DNA of 64,000 nucleotides from Sistotremastrum niveocremeum HHB9708 (lineage: Eukaryota; Basidiomycota; Agaricomycetes; Sistotremastrales; Sistotremastraceae). A program made the translations under genes and the position numbers. The notes under the pieces were generated by a model that did not search any database, had not been told where the DNA came from, and worked only from the letters and a program-made list of their open reading frames with translations. Numbering within the stretch: position 1 is the first letter of the stretch; every line of letters begins with the position of its first letter. This document shows positions 46,293 through 58,800 of this stretch, piece by piece. The DNA is taken from assembly GCA_001630475.1 (NCBI GenBank), contig KV419423.1, forward strand, positions 368,454 to 432,453, read 5' to 3'.

Positions 46293-48647
46293 ATGTCGTC
46301 TTCAGAATCTCAAAGTAGCTCGAATGGCCCTGACCCAATCCTCTTGGCTCTCTTTGCCAATCGTTTCATGAGCGTCGCGGAAGCCATGGGTCGCTCGCTC
46401 CAACAGACCGCTATCAGTACGAATATCAAAGAACGACTGGATTTCTCTTGTGCTCTGTTTGCTCCTGACGGCGATCTCGTTGCGAATGCGCCCTTTATTC
46501 CCATCCATCTGGGTTCTATGAGCTTGTCAGTCCTCCGTTCTTACGTCATAGATCGTTTTTAACCCTGCGTCCATGTTCTTCAAGTGCGGTGAAATATCAA
46601 ATGAAGCGTCATGGAAAGACATTAAAAGCGGGCGATGTACTTATGACCAATGCGCCAGGCGCTGGCGGCTCGTGAGCGATTTCTGAAGTGCATTCTTTGA
46701 TTTTGCGCTAATTCATTGTATTAGGCATCTTCCCGATATCACTATCATCACTCCCGTTTTCGACGAGAAGACCGAGCAAATTATCTTCTTTACTGCCTCA
46801 AGAGGCCATCACTCCGACGTTGGAGGAATTCTTCCCGGTTCCATGCCCCCAACATCCGTCAATATCTTCGAAGAAGGCGCCCAGATCGTTAGTTTCAAGA
46901 TCGTGAACGACGGAGTTTTCGATCAGAAAGGGCTCTACGACTATATGGTCGAGAAGCCTGCCAAATACCCGGGAAGTTCGGGATGTAGGAATATCAAGGA
47001 TGTGGAAAGTGACCTGAAAGCGGTGAGATATCGATGAAATACTTGCGGCCGTGGCGTTAGAAGTCTTATCGTATACAGCAAATAGCGGCAAACCACAAAG
47101 GCATTCAACTGATTCACGCCAGTCAGTCAAATCAGTTCATACACTTCTCCGCTACAATGTGCCGCCACAGTGATCAAAGAATACACGCTCCCAACCGTGC
47201 AGGAGTACATGTATTACATACGGAACAACGCGGAGCAATGCGTGCGCTCTCTTCTTCGAGATGTGGTCAAGAGACACGGGACAAAAACCTTGTCTGCGAT
47301 CGATTATCTGGACGACGGCTCCCCTGTGAGTAGGTCCTATTTATCAATGTTGTTTCTTTAACGTTGAAAACTCTACAGATATGTCTTAAAGTGGAGATAA
47401 ACGAGGAAGAAGGTTCTGCTGTATTCGATTTCGAAGGCACGGGCCCTGAGGTTCGAGGAAATTTAAATTCCCCTATTTCTGTGGTGCACTCCGCAGTTAT
47501 CTACTGTATGCGCTCTATGCTCGATTCGGATATCCCCTTGAATGCGGGCTGCCTCGTTCCATTAACAAGTAAGTGATTTCTTTCTACGTAAAGATACAAG
47601 GAGATCCAAGCACCTGGTACTGATTCTCCATCCTTTTTAACGCCTGTTCGCAGTAAAAATTCCGGAAGATTCTTTGTTATCGCCAACACCGACTGCCGCG
47701 GTCTGCGGTGGGAACGTGCTCACGAGCCAGCGCATCGTCGATGTTGTCTTGAAGGCTTTCAATGCATGCGCGGCTAGCCAAGGTTGTACCAAGTAAGTGG
47801 GTCCACTTCGCCGTGGCTCTCGGGAAGTGCCCTTGTCCCTGGTTCTGATTCTTTCATCTCCGAAGTAATCTTACCTTCGGTGCCGGAGGGAAGGACAGGG
47901 ATGGGAAAGTGACAGCAGGCTGGGGCTATTATGAGGTCCGTGTCTTCTCTGCTACGATCAGTATCATGACCGACGAAGCTTGCTGTGAACCGATCAGACA
48001 ATCGCGGGGGGATCTGGCGCTGGCCCCGGGTGGCATGGTACTTCCGGTGTACACACGCATATCACAAACACGCGCATTGGAGATGTTGAAATCTTGGAGC
48101 GAAGATACCCGGTCCTCTTGCACCAGTTCGGCCTTCGTCCAGGCAGCGGGGGGGTTGGGAAGTTTAAAGGAGGCGATGGCGTAATCCGTGATATCGAGGT
48201 CTTACAACAGCTACAAGTATCCATCTTATCGGAGGCAAGTCCTCAATCTTCAATATTTGAAAAGATCGCTGATGTATGAATCAGAGGCGAACAAGACAGC
48301 CTTATGGCGCCGAAGGCGGTGGCCCAGGTCAATCCGGAAGGAACATTTGGATCAAACAGATTCGCGAGGAGGAAGAACAGATGCTTCCTGCTGACGTGCC
48401 TAACCCGAGGCCAGATACAGATCAGCAACCCAAGCCTCGCATAATCAATATTGGCGGCAAGGCAACCTTGCTCATGGGAAAGGGCGATCGGATCATCATT
48501 GAGACTCCCGGAGCAGGGGCATGGGGCGCTCCGGAAGACGGCCAGGATTTCGCGGAACTGGAAGTTAAGCGCGAGCGTGAGCTTGAAAAGGTATGGGAGG
48601 CCAGAGGTAGTCTCGCCGACAGAGCTGCAGCTCAGGCCGCATTCTAA
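46293..48647 (+). CDS. hydantoinase B / 5-oxoprolinase C-terminal-half protein, stand-alone
   Basis: A chain of about ten exons starts at 46293 and ends at TAA 48645-48647, about 600 residues. The HyuB family is clear from the start: [40 protein letters not shown], then [102 protein letters not shown] and GAGAWG near the end. Eukaryotic 5-oxoprolinase is normally a fusion of about 1,290 residues with an N-terminal HyuA ATPase half. Here only about 15 residues precede the HyuB domain and the upstream 368 bp lead into another gene. The product is therefore a solitary B half that would need a HyuA partner encoded elsewhere, or it is a truncation that may have lost activity. Confidence 0.85.
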
Positions 48648-49004
48648 TGTTAATGTCATGTATAACCATTACCAACTCACGAGAACATTGGATCATCTCA
48701 CGAAGTCGAGTTTGTACAGATGCCGCCGTAGACTCAGTGAAAATGAATGTACTTGCTGCACATCAATTATTGAGATGGATTGCAGAGTTTCCGAAATTTT
48801 CTAGTCGGGCCTGAGTTCCATTGCGTGCGAGAGGTGCTGGTCGTGAGACGGATCTTTCTATACCCATAGTACATTTGATGTCATTGAGAGAAATTGCGAA
48901 TAAAATAAAGTAATACAAACACAACAGAATCATCTTACATGCACATCGAGTGCGCCTGCGCGTCCATCCTCGACCAGAGAGCCGAGTCATGCACAGGGAA
49001 GCCT

Positions 49005-51311
49005 TCATTCCTCCTCTTCCTCCGTTACGATGGCGCCTAAATGGCTCCATTTATTACCTGCCGTCTCAGTTACACCATCATTCCAGAGATCCACGCTTGC
49101 TCTAGGCCTGAAGCTTTCTCGGCGTGCCTTTGCTTGGAGTTTGCTTCCGTTTGAGACGCTTGCGTTATTAGCCGAGCTAGCCGACGCACTCCTCTGTTTA
49201 AGTCCCATGATACTGGACCCTAAGACAGAACCCAGACCCAGGTCGCCTCCGACCTTGTGTGCGCGTATCGCAGGCACAGGTGGAGGTATCTCTTTGGGAG
49301 CGGTATGATTCTTCAGGTAGCCAGCTGATGGACGAGGAAGGGAACTCGGAGTCTTCGCATCGTTCAGACCGGCGGATGACATTCCGTTGAGCGCTGAACT
49401 CCGGCTCCCAAGCACTTGTCTTCCATGTTTATTGCCGTGCGATGGCGTTGGAGTGACAAGAACGTTCGGCTTGTGAGATCTGGCGGCTGAGCCACCGATA
49501 CGAGGTCGTTTATTTGGCTCCTCTGAGGCGCCGGGTGTAGTTGCCACAATTCCCTTTCCAGATGCGGGAGTAGTCGCATGAGTAGGAACAGAACCCGGAC
49601 GAGGCCGCTAGCGGGTTTTTGTGAGGAAATTCGTCGTCCGTGATTGCAGTTAAGACCTACCTTCTTGTTTTCTTTCTCGGGATCGGACGCTATGTTTTCT
49701 TTGAGGACATCCATTATGGAAACGCCATTGACGAGGAACGGTTTCCGATTCTCCGCTTCCCATTGAGGGATGGACGTGAGAAGGTCTTGTTCCAGCTGCA
49801 TGTATGATCGACTTCAAACCTTGCCACCTTGATATAGGGTATCAGATGACTTACTCGGGGCTTTTCCTTGGTCACTCGCTTGCGCATTTTTTCCTCACGA
49901 AGCAGACGTCCCGGGTCCCGAGGCCCCCGACCTAGAAGCCTGCTCTGATCAGATGCCGCGGCCTAGATAATGCTTAATGACGGCCTTTGGCGCAGGATAC
50001 GCAACGCACATTGAGTTCTTTCTCTTCTTCACATATCTCAGCATACTTCCGAATTGCAGCCAGCAGAGGAGCTTTTCGCTTGCGTTCATGTTTCAATCGT
50101 CTGATCTCCTCTTCATGTAATATAAAAAGCTCTTCGGTATGTTCATCTGGGTACATTATTATATCCTCAGCACTTCGGAGCAATCACAATTTGTCAACGT
50201 ACCATCTCCGAAGGGAGCGAAACATCCTCTTTCTTCCTCCCCAATCATGAGGTCATCCCAGAGTCCTTCTATTTCTTGCCTCGCGTTCCCGATAAACACG
50301 GACATAGTTGAGCGCTTCAATTCCAGCATCCTCTCAAGCTCGGATTCGTACTGAGTGGCGCGTGAGTGGGATGGCCAGGGGGAAAGTTAATCAACATAGA
50401 CACACCGCTTCCATGACGGCCTCTGTACTTCCGCGCCAGGCTTCGACAAACTCGTCAATCTCACGTTCATCCACTCCTAGCCTCCGCCACAGCCCTTCGA
50501 GTTGATCATACATTCCTTGAATTTGACTTTCCCGTCTCACTTTCAATTCTTCTAGTTCCGACGTCGTCCTTTCGATCCATGATATCAGGTTATTGGTTGG
50601 CTCGATTCCCTCGAGGCTTTCTGAATCGCGATATGTGATGAAGGCTCGGATGAACGAGGAGGTCTCGTCGAGGCCGACAATGAATGGATCTGAGGGTGAT
50701 GGGGGAGACATGCCGAGCTCGCCGTAAAGCCATTCGACGTGATCGAACTTCTCCTTAATCCAAGACATTCGCCGGCTGAGCTCTGTTTTTCCTCTGACGA
50801 GTTCCTTCTCGAGCCTGGCAAAACGTTCCGATGTGACATCTTGGACGTCCGAGGTATTACCCGCCGTTTCAAGATCCTTTGGGTCCAAGGAAGAAAATTG
50901 GTTTCCCAGAACTCGAAGTTGAGCATGTATTCGTCCCTGGAGCGATGCAAGCTGTTCCTGCTTGGTCGCATAGATATGTTGGAGTCGAGTCAGATGGGCT
51001 TCCAATGCTTCCAGCCGCTTGGGTAGATTCTGTATTCCCTGGAAATCAGGTCCTGCTCCGCTGCCTATGCTTTGGATGAGTCTCCTGCAATCATCTTCTC
51101 TTTGCGAACACTTTGACAGCCACTGTTCGACTTCGTTCTTCCTGGAAGTCACCAAGCGTTCCACACACTCGGTGAGGCTTTGTTGCAGGGACCTTAGGTC
51201 TTCGGTTAAAGATGTCGATGGAAGCCCTAGTTGAGCATGTAATTCTGGTAGCAATGAGGTCTGGGTATGGAGATGGGATTGTAACGCCTCTAGGAGGGCG
51301 GGGACGGACAT
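49005..51311 (-). CDS. ASE1: Ase1/PRC1/MAP65-type microtubule bundling protein
   Basis: The minus-strand chain begins with a 906-nt exon (50406-51311), continues through small exons between 49600 and 50400 and ends with the exon closing at TGA 49005. The first 300 residues are helical with heptads (LTEDLRSLQQSLTECVERL, GKTELSRRMSWIKEKFDHVE), matching the dimerisation and spectrin-like domains of MAP65. The spectrin-like microtubule-binding part follows: ESELERMLELKRSTMSVFIG, IEGLWDDLMIGEEER, EELFILHEEEIRRLKHERKR and KAPLLAAIRKYAEI. The C-terminus is basic and disordered with Ser/Pro sites. Ase1/PRC1 crosslinks antiparallel microtubules in the anaphase midzone and recruits kinesins and Aurora partners. 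Cdk-type S/TP sites in the tail fit mitotic control. Confidence 0.9.
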
Positions 51312-51712
51312 GGGACGCGCGAAGAAGGAAACTCAACACGTATCACGTGACGTGTCCCGTGAGCTTCATCGCTTCGTTTCGCGCGAAAAATACAGTAGAG
51401 GAGCAAAAATCCTTGGGTTGTACTTGGATTAGGGAATTTACACATAACCTAAGTCCATATCTGGAGTATCTACAGAAACTTCGGCAAGTAGAGACATGTC
51501 CTGGGCGCTCTGAACTCATTATTGGACCAAGACACGCTGGCATTGCCCTGCTTCCTTCACGAGAAGAGCTATGTCGCGCAGCCTAGACAGATTAGGATCC
51601 ATACAGTACACTGGTAAGTCCGCACAAAACCAAATGGGACAAGCAAGCATGAATGGAGCAAGAACCACTGTAGAACAGTGGAGAACCTCGCAAAGGGGTA
51701 ATCAGAACGGCC

Positions 51713-52268
51713 TTATGCTATTCCGCGATCAATCGCGACACTCAGAGATATTAATGGACTTGGCACTCACTTTCCAGGTAATCAGCAGCCATCAAACTAA
51801 CGTTGGAGAATATGGGTAAGTGGCGTTTTGGCTGAGATGGACCAGCGACTTACAGTTCCAAGGCAAGTTCCGGTTGTATCCTCTCCGAAAACTCTGGAAT
51901 ATCCTCCTTCGGACCAGCGCTCTCATACAGTGTCTTGTAGGAAAGGTATTCCATGACTTTCTCTACAATCGCGCCTCTGTTGGAAGACCGGCAGCCAGGA
52001 TCTGAGTCGATCTTGGATATAGGCTAGGACAGCGTTCAATACCTGTGAGGGACGTGACAAGTTGCGGCCTCTGCTTCGGCGAATCCAGTCGATAATGTGT
52101 TCTTCAGCGTGCCGCTTGCTACTGCAACTTTGCGAGGCACGATGAAGGTCCAGCCGTCTTCACTGAGGACCCGAACCCATTCCGATTCGGATTTATCCTG
52201 GATGTTCTGAGTTGCGGACCCTTGTCAGGAACATCTGAACATTGTCAATTGATACGACGTACAGCCAT
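51713..52268 (-). CDS. ELC1: elongin C
   Basis: Minus-strand exons 52263-52268, 52043-52197, 51854-51976, 51771-51796 and 51713-51717 give about 104 residues. The Skp1/BTB-like fold is evident: WVRVLSEDGWTFIVPRKVAV, ASGTLKNTLSTGFAEAEAAT, GAIVEKVMEYLSYKTLYESA, GPKEDIPEFSERIQPELALE and LLMAADYLET. Elongin C joins cullin-based E3 ligases and the elongin transcription complex. The first coding exon is six bases (ATGGCT) and the last five (CATAA); both are needed for the usual start and the ADYLET end. If the last intron is retained, translation would instead end at 51751 after a few extra residues. Family length is about 100-112. Confidence 0.9.
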
Positions 52269-54990
52269 GTTGAAGAAGGAGCAACGAGGCTAAGGTCTAC
52301 AAGCGCACATCCGCGGAACTTGCAGCGGTTTCCGGATAGGCGCTTCCTTCGGCTCCCAGCGTGCCATATTCGGCCAATCTCGAAAAAACACAAGAAAATA
52401 TTTCGATCAGTTCAGAGTTCCCAAAGATGGCATACTCACAAGTGAAACAAGTACAGTGGGGTATATTTCAACACACATGCTATAGCATCGATCAACTGAT
52501 TGATTAATTCAGCAAAATAAAGCCCTACAGCCCGCCAGCAAATTACAAACAGCTGCAGAGTCTCAATTGCTTAAATGAACGGCTTCTTGACAATGACTCA
52601 ATACAGGCCTTAGATCACATTTCGGAAGATCGGCATAGTTCCTGAGGAATTGCACAGTCGCGGATATAGTTCGATCTGCTCCATTGTCCGTGATCTTGGG
52701 AGACGGGCCGTTGGTGTTGCGCTACCAGATCAGCAAGGATCATTGTGCCGACATACAGACATTGTTTCTCAGAATCACAGCAGCCGCGGGGAAACATCGC
52801 TCGCTGGACCCTTAGACGCCGGTCATTTCCGTAGGCATTCGATCGAACAAGATGTTTCATGAGTCTGTTTACCAGGCTGCACAGTGCGTCAGAAATTCGC
52901 CATTCATCTATACATCCAGTACATCGATTTACATCGACGTGTCACTGCCCGAACATGTCGGTCCGAACTCCGTCTCGAAGATAACGCATCAGTGGCTCCC
53001 GCTGTAACGCATCTTATCGCAGGATCCGGACAACCCCTGTCCAAATCCAAGAAAGGCATGTGTTACAAGAAGATTCGGACAGTTACGGATTCACAGTTGC
53101 TATACAGAAGCACGGTTCGCTTTGAATCCCTGTACGGACCTGAGGTGGGGAGTGGGAAGAGTCTTAACTAGAATAAGATTTCTGAGCCGCACGGAGAGAG
53201 GAGGTAGACAGGGCACGTGTATCATAAGCGATCCTAAAATGGCGCGAGTACAGGAAACAATCACGAGATTAGACTACATGCAAGGGCGGCATACCAAGGT
53301 ATCAATCTAACAGAGTAATAATCCCTCAGCGACGATCGGCGTGACCGTGCTCGAAGGACTCGCACGATCTGCACCTCTGAGCGACGGTTTCGACGATTTG
53401 TTCTTTGTCAGGGCCCCATCTCTGCAGAGCATTCGATAAATGGTCAGAACAGGGCTTGAATACAAAACACGAAAGCTAGAACGCGCCGTCGTGCAGCCAA
53501 CACGGTGACAATGGTCAGGATGATTAATACTCTTCTCGCAACGACGATTGCCGCAATCAATGGTGGCGGCAACTTGAACTGGTATGAAGTGCTACATGCC
53601 GCAATAAGCGCATTGTCTTTTAGGTCACTGTTCCACTTACGCCACAGACGTATTTCTGGCCTGTCCTGTTCTAGACGTAAGAGAGGGCACTCTAGGCAAG
53701 CTGAGGTACTGACATCACTCTTTGGCACATGATGATGTCTTAGTAGCACTGAGAGAAGGGAGGAGCTGGTTGTTTAAGGGAACAGTTACGTGGCTTGGAA
53801 GTAGTGGTAGACCGTGTATCGGAGGAAAGGCGCAAGGCGAAACTTAGGAGAAGGTGAGAGATGCCGCTCTCGTTCTGCTTGTATTATACGCAAACCTCGT
53901 ATAGATCAGATTGTTAAAATAGCGATCTCGAAATCAGCGGTTAGAGCTCCTTTCAGGTTGAAAAGCCTGATCGAAGAACAGTTGCCCAGTTTATGCCCCG
54001 TTAGCGCACGATAGGATAGTGATGCGGGCATTTCAGACAACTAAACCCACAAACCAGATACGAATAAGTTCGGATGGCTAGCGCCGTGATTCGGAAACAT
54101 ACCATGCGCTCAAGGGATCGAGCACCATTCTTGACAGTTAAGGAAGGATGACATGTTTTGCTCCCGTTCACCAAGTAACAGTAGCCGACTCATACCGTGC
54201 TTCGATGAGATTCGAAAAGCGGAGAACTGAGGGAGTTGTAGAGGTCGATCATGTCCTTATCTCGAAAAAGAGATCCGCCCGCTCCAGCACAACTTGCTGG
54301 TGCAGGGAGCTTTGGGACGACAGTCTATTCCAGGTGCGTTAAACTTTATCCTTCGAGATGACGGGCGTCTGGACGTCCCCTCATGAGATTCCAGGGCCAA
54401 AACCCAGGACGTTGATCGCTCATGTTCTCTCGATCCGATTATATTTTCCCGGTCCGTCGCGCCCTAGCTCATGGGCACTGACGCACGTCATGGTCAAGTA
54501 AGCTCGGAGTAACTCGTCGCGCCGTTCATCAACTTCAGCTCAAGCGTGAGGTTTCGAACAGGTACCATAGAAAGTGAGCGGCGAATGGGACGATGAACCA
54601 GAGAGCAAGAATTCGACAGAATGGCGCTGCGCCCCAGATAAATAGCGAGATAGCCACCTGGCTTCATAGATTGAGTACGCGGAAACATGTGCCCAAGAAA
54701 GTCTGCGCGCGATTAAAGCTTGATCTAAGGCTTGATTTCGAAAGGGTTGGTACATGTATGAGCTTAAATCTGTTACGTAATCGCCACGTTGAGTTTATTA
54801 GTGTGGTGCAGCGGGGATAAAGCCGACATTTGCCCGGTCGTCTGCTCTCCGGTTCCGTGACGGGGATCCGATCTTCCATCCACTAAAGCATTAGTTCCGC
54901 TATATATAAAATCAAGACAAGTCCTGGTTCGTGAGAAGAAATTCAATCTTGAACAGCGTCCATTATCAATCGACAGAGGACTCGGCAAGA
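52269..54990. other. 2.7-kb gene-poor stretch
   Basis: Many open frames of 60-100 codons occur on both strands, but none has a domain, codon-like bias or a splice chain that I can support. No repeat unit, tRNA or snRNA was recognised. It may contain decayed genes or noncoding RNAs. Confidence 0.4.
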
Positions 54991-56561
54991 ATGTTGGTAG
55001 AAGAATTCAAATTTCTTTCCCAGGAGCAACGTGAACATTTCTTGGAACACGGCTGGGTGAGTATCGGAAACATGATTCGAACAGCTGCAGATAATTGAAG
55101 CGCATGCTAGGTGCGAATTCCAGCCGCCATACCACCGGAAAACATCAAGAAATTCACAGAAAACGTTTGGGTAAGGCTGGGCTACGATCCAAACGATAAG
55201 AGCACATGGGTGCAGGAGAAAGTCGAGTAAATGGATCGACATAAAACGTCATATACTGAACATAATATCAGATCCACATGCCTCGTCATCGCGAAATTCC
55301 GGTCAAAGAATTTGCGCCAAAAGCCTGGGGAGCCATGTGTAGACCGTAATCTGGACTCCATGTGGTAGTCTAATTATCTGATAGGTGAATTGGTCGGGGG
55401 CGAGGACCGGATAGACACTACTCTATTTTACAGTTGCGGAGACTCCCTCATCTGCAATTTCGGCTCCGAGGACTGGGTCAACGTGGGTTAAAGCGCTCTC
55501 TGGCGATTTCCAATCGCTGAATAACGGTGCTAGAGGGAGATAGATCCACGAGACCTCGGCAATTGGCATTTGTGAGTGTGTAGGCATTACCGATCAGGAA
55601 TATCACTCATAATCGAGCAGCGATGGAGACTGGTGAGCGCGATCGCATGAGATGTTAATCAAACCGCAAAAAGGATGTCCTGATAGGTTTACACATTATC
55701 TTGACTCCGGAGAGCAAGTAAGCTCAGTCGACATAGTCACTGTGAATCCCTGATTTTCTTCCCAGGGCCTGACTGTCTTACATATGTACAACGATATCGA
55801 GCCTAAAGCTGGAGGAACGTATATCTGTCCAGAAGCTCTCATTGAAGTGGAAAAATGGTAATTGTTTCATCGATCATCGACACGCTTTCATAATTAGACG
55901 ATGTAAGGCTTCGGAACCGACCCGAAGGTACCTCTGATACAGCGGCAGCAAGGGACCCTTCTGTGAAGCAGTTCGTCGAAGCTGCTGTGCGAAAAGCAAG
56001 TCATTTTGTGGAGGTACGTAGAGACATTCGGGAGTTGACTCATCGGTGACCGAAATTCTCTTCTAGCTGACGGGAAAAGCTGGAGACGTTATTTTGGCTC
56101 ATCCGTTGATGGTTAGTCCCATGTGGTATATCAACGCGGAGCTCTCACCGTCAAGCATAGCCCCACTCTGCGTCAAAAAATCACCGTCGCATTCCTCGAT
56201 TTATCACCAACCCTCCTATAACGCTGAAGGAACCGTTGAATCTCAATCGGTCCAATCCCAATGACTATGTGAGTCACATTGGCAACACTACTTAAAGATT
56301 GTTGATGCAGGGCTGACGCCACTCCTACAGTCCCTGGTGGAACTCAAAACTCTCAAAGATCTTGGGGTCGCCTCACTTCCTGACTGGAAGATCACGGGCC
56401 CACGCAGGCGTTTTCCACCTCGTACGCGTGCCGGAAAGGACGCTACTATCATGGAGGAAGTTGCAAGACTCAAGGCGCACGCAGAAGAGACCGGGGGCGT
56501 AGTTGACAGTATGCACATCAACGGTCCAGTTGTGTATCAGGCTATTTCCATCAGAAACTAG
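54991..56561 (+). CDS. phytanoyl-CoA dioxygenase (PhyH)-like Fe(II)/2-oxoglutarate oxygenase
   Basis: About ten exons join from ATG 54991 to TAG 56559-56561. The chain includes SQEQREHFLEHGW, VRIPAAIPPENIKKFTENVW, then WHFDGDWFTHYLDSGEQ, GLTVLHMYNDIEPKAGGTYI, and GDVILAHPLMPHSASKNHRR followed by IPRFITNPPITL. The HFD motif provides the first His and Asp ligands of the iron facial triad, and HPLMPHS the distal His. Arg in RRIPRF is placed to bind 2-oxoglutarate. The C-terminal 70 residues after the double-stranded beta-helix are specific to this fungal subfamily. Substrate is unknown; such fungal PhyH-like enzymes act on lipids or secondary metabolites. No biosynthetic cluster surrounds it. 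The HFD codons are assembled across a short exon (CGATGGAGACTG). Confidence 0.85.
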
Positions 56562-57634
56562 TCAATGCCTTCTGTATACTTCTACGGCAGATTAATCGGC
56601 AGCAGCTTGGTTGCGTTTTGATTTCTCGTCCCTCTGTGGCCTCGATCACAGGGATAACGATTACCGCCGTAAATGGACTCCTAGTATTGTTTAAGCTCCG
56701 AGTCAGTGCGAGAGTATGAGACGCACTGGTCGCAGGCACGAGAAAGCAACTGATCATTGTGTGGCAAGTCTTTCTGCTTCGTTATACAGATTGCCTTGCG
56801 ATCAGCGATCAATCACGGTGCTTCTTCAGGAAAAGATTTCTCTGGTGAGTGGCAACTCCAGCCGAGACACGTAGCGTCACCGAGAACGGAGGCAAGAATG
56901 ATGTCACACCACAGCATCGCCTCGGTGACCACGGTGACCTACAAAGCGTGGTAGATCCCCGTAAAGATTTAGTAGCGGACGATCTGCAAATCCGAAATGA
57001 ACTTCTCGCCGGACATTTTCGGTCATGCTATCTGAAGGCGGACTGTGAGCGCCACCGAGGAGCCGCTGGATTGCTGATGGCAATATCACTGAAAAGAGGC
57101 AGGTTTTTGCTTGCAGAAAAGATCCATGAAACTAGTCTCATCTTACTTGTGCCTGAAGATTCTCTGAACTTCTCTCCGAATCGGAGATTGGCGGCCCGGA
57201 CTCAAGAGACCAGAGCTCGAGCAACTACGAATCAAAAAATGACACTGTGTCTGATTAATGCTGAGGCGGGAATGACTGATCGCCGTCACGGCCCTAGAAC
57301 GAAGATGATCTCGGTTAACTGAACCACGGTGTTAGTGGCCACTACGCTTGTCGTTTACCAAAAAAAGCTTCAGGACGTTTGTTTGCTCGAATAACAACAG
57401 AAGCTAGAAAACTTTTTGCAGCTCATACTTCCGAAGACGCGTTCCTTTGAACAAGTTTCCAGGACTGTAAGTACCTGAGGCATCTGTTGAATTTCCGGAT
57501 CCATTCCCTGAGGTTGCAGGGGGAGTTAGCAGGAGCCTCGGGACTTCGCTGCGCTATGCCACTTGGTCGAGCGGAGTCTCAACCATGGCAATCGACTGTA
57601 TAGGTAGTTTATCGGAGTTTAGACTGAACCTCAG
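56562..57634. other. 1.1-kb stretch without a supported gene
   Basis: An open frame of 157 codons (56849-57322) lacks any recognisable domain and seems fortuitous. The right end runs into the retroelement-associated repeats at 57635. Confidence 0.35.
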
Positions 57635-57850
57635 TGTTGTACACAACCACTGAGGTCAGTATTCGTTTTGCATATCTTCATGTCTTAGCTGATGATCTGT
57701 ATAGCTATATTTCGCACAGGTAGCATTACTCAATATATCTAGTGTTGTACACAACCACTGAGCTATATTTCGCACAGGTTATGAGCCCTGCGCTCGAAAA
57801 TTGAACCGTCACTCAAAGTCCTACATAATCCATCATTCCTCTTTCTTTCG
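57635..57850 (+). repeat. partly duplicated LTR-like sequence before the copia remnant
   Basis: The 20-mer TGTTGTACACAACCACTGAG occurs at 57635-57654 and again at 57743-57762. The linked AGCTATATTTCGCACAGGT occurs at 57703-57721 and 57761-57779. TGTTG at the left and ACAACA near 57865 resemble Ty1/copia LTR ends. I read this as an LTR, rearranged by an internal duplication, immediately upstream of the polyprotein frame at 57911. The 3' LTR was not found in the window. Confidence 0.5.
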
Positions 57851-57910
57851 ACCTCGAATTGAACAACAAATGACTACCGTAGTACCCTGTCAATTTCCTT
57901 CGCACCGACT

Positions 57911-58800
57911 ATGACGAAAAGAAGAAACAAAAATAATTTGCATAAGGAACAAAGGGAACGAGAGAGCGATATCAGTTGGAGCGTGTTGGAGATGAAGACG
58001 GAGGTTATCAGCGACAGTGTTGACCAACAAGAGGGTGGCAACAGAGATTTTGAAACCCTGCAAAACATCCCATCACTCAAGAACAACTCAATCGACTCAT
58101 TGCCCCATCTACCTCGCCCTATTCATCCAATCATTCCAACAACTGTCACCAGTCCCACAGGCACCTCAAACAACATCCCTCGTGCCTACGTCGCCGAATT
58201 CAGTGCGCACCAGATCAACGGTTTCCTCATTGATTCCGGTGCCACCTGTCATATCACTGATAATATCAATGATTTCATATCTATTGCGCCAACCGACATC
58301 ACTATCAAAGGACTGGGAGACCATGGCGAACGTGGCATTGGAATTGGAACTGTTCGAATAAAATGGGCGGACACTGGAAAAATCACCGAACTTACAGATG
58401 TCTTGTATGCGCCAAAGGGGCGTGTGAGACTCATCTCAAAGACTCAATTGGATGCTTTGGGATGGTCGTCGAGATCTAAGTCAGGTGTCGAAAAATGGTT
58501 TGATGCGAAGAATCGATTCTTGGGCACCTCTCACTGTCGAAATGGCATGTGGCCTATCAATGCCACCATCGAAAGGCCGTATGCTCGGGCCCAAATTGTA
58601 TCGGCAGCGGGGTCTGCGAAAGCTGATATTGATCTCTGGCATCGCCGATGCGGACACCCTGGAATCAGTCTGATACTTGCGATGATCAAGAATCAAATCG
58701 TCGAGGGCATGGATGCTGATATAGACTCACCTTTTGGGATTTGCGGCCCGTGCATCAAAGGAAAACATGAACGAATCCCCTTTCCTCTATGGAGGCCCAA
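57911..58800 (+). mobile_element. truncated Ty1/copia polyprotein (protease and pre-integrase zinc domain)
   Basis: The frame shows a retropepsin active site (NGFLIDSGATCHITD, around residue 110) with strands LTDVLYAPKGRVRLISKTQL typical of copia proteases. The GAG-pre-integrase HHCC zinc domain follows (DLWHRRCGHPG ... GICGPCIKGKHERIPFPL). The coding similarity stops near 58790; integrase, reverse transcriptase and RNase H are absent. The Gag part upstream is short or already lost. What follows is AT-rich degenerate repeat DNA, so the element was broken by insertion or deletion. It cannot transpose on its own. Confidence 0.8.

Noticed and set aside
56849-57322. 157-codon plus-strand frame after the dioxygenase gene
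   Set aside because: No family resemblance, no splice chain and adjacent to retroelement sequence.
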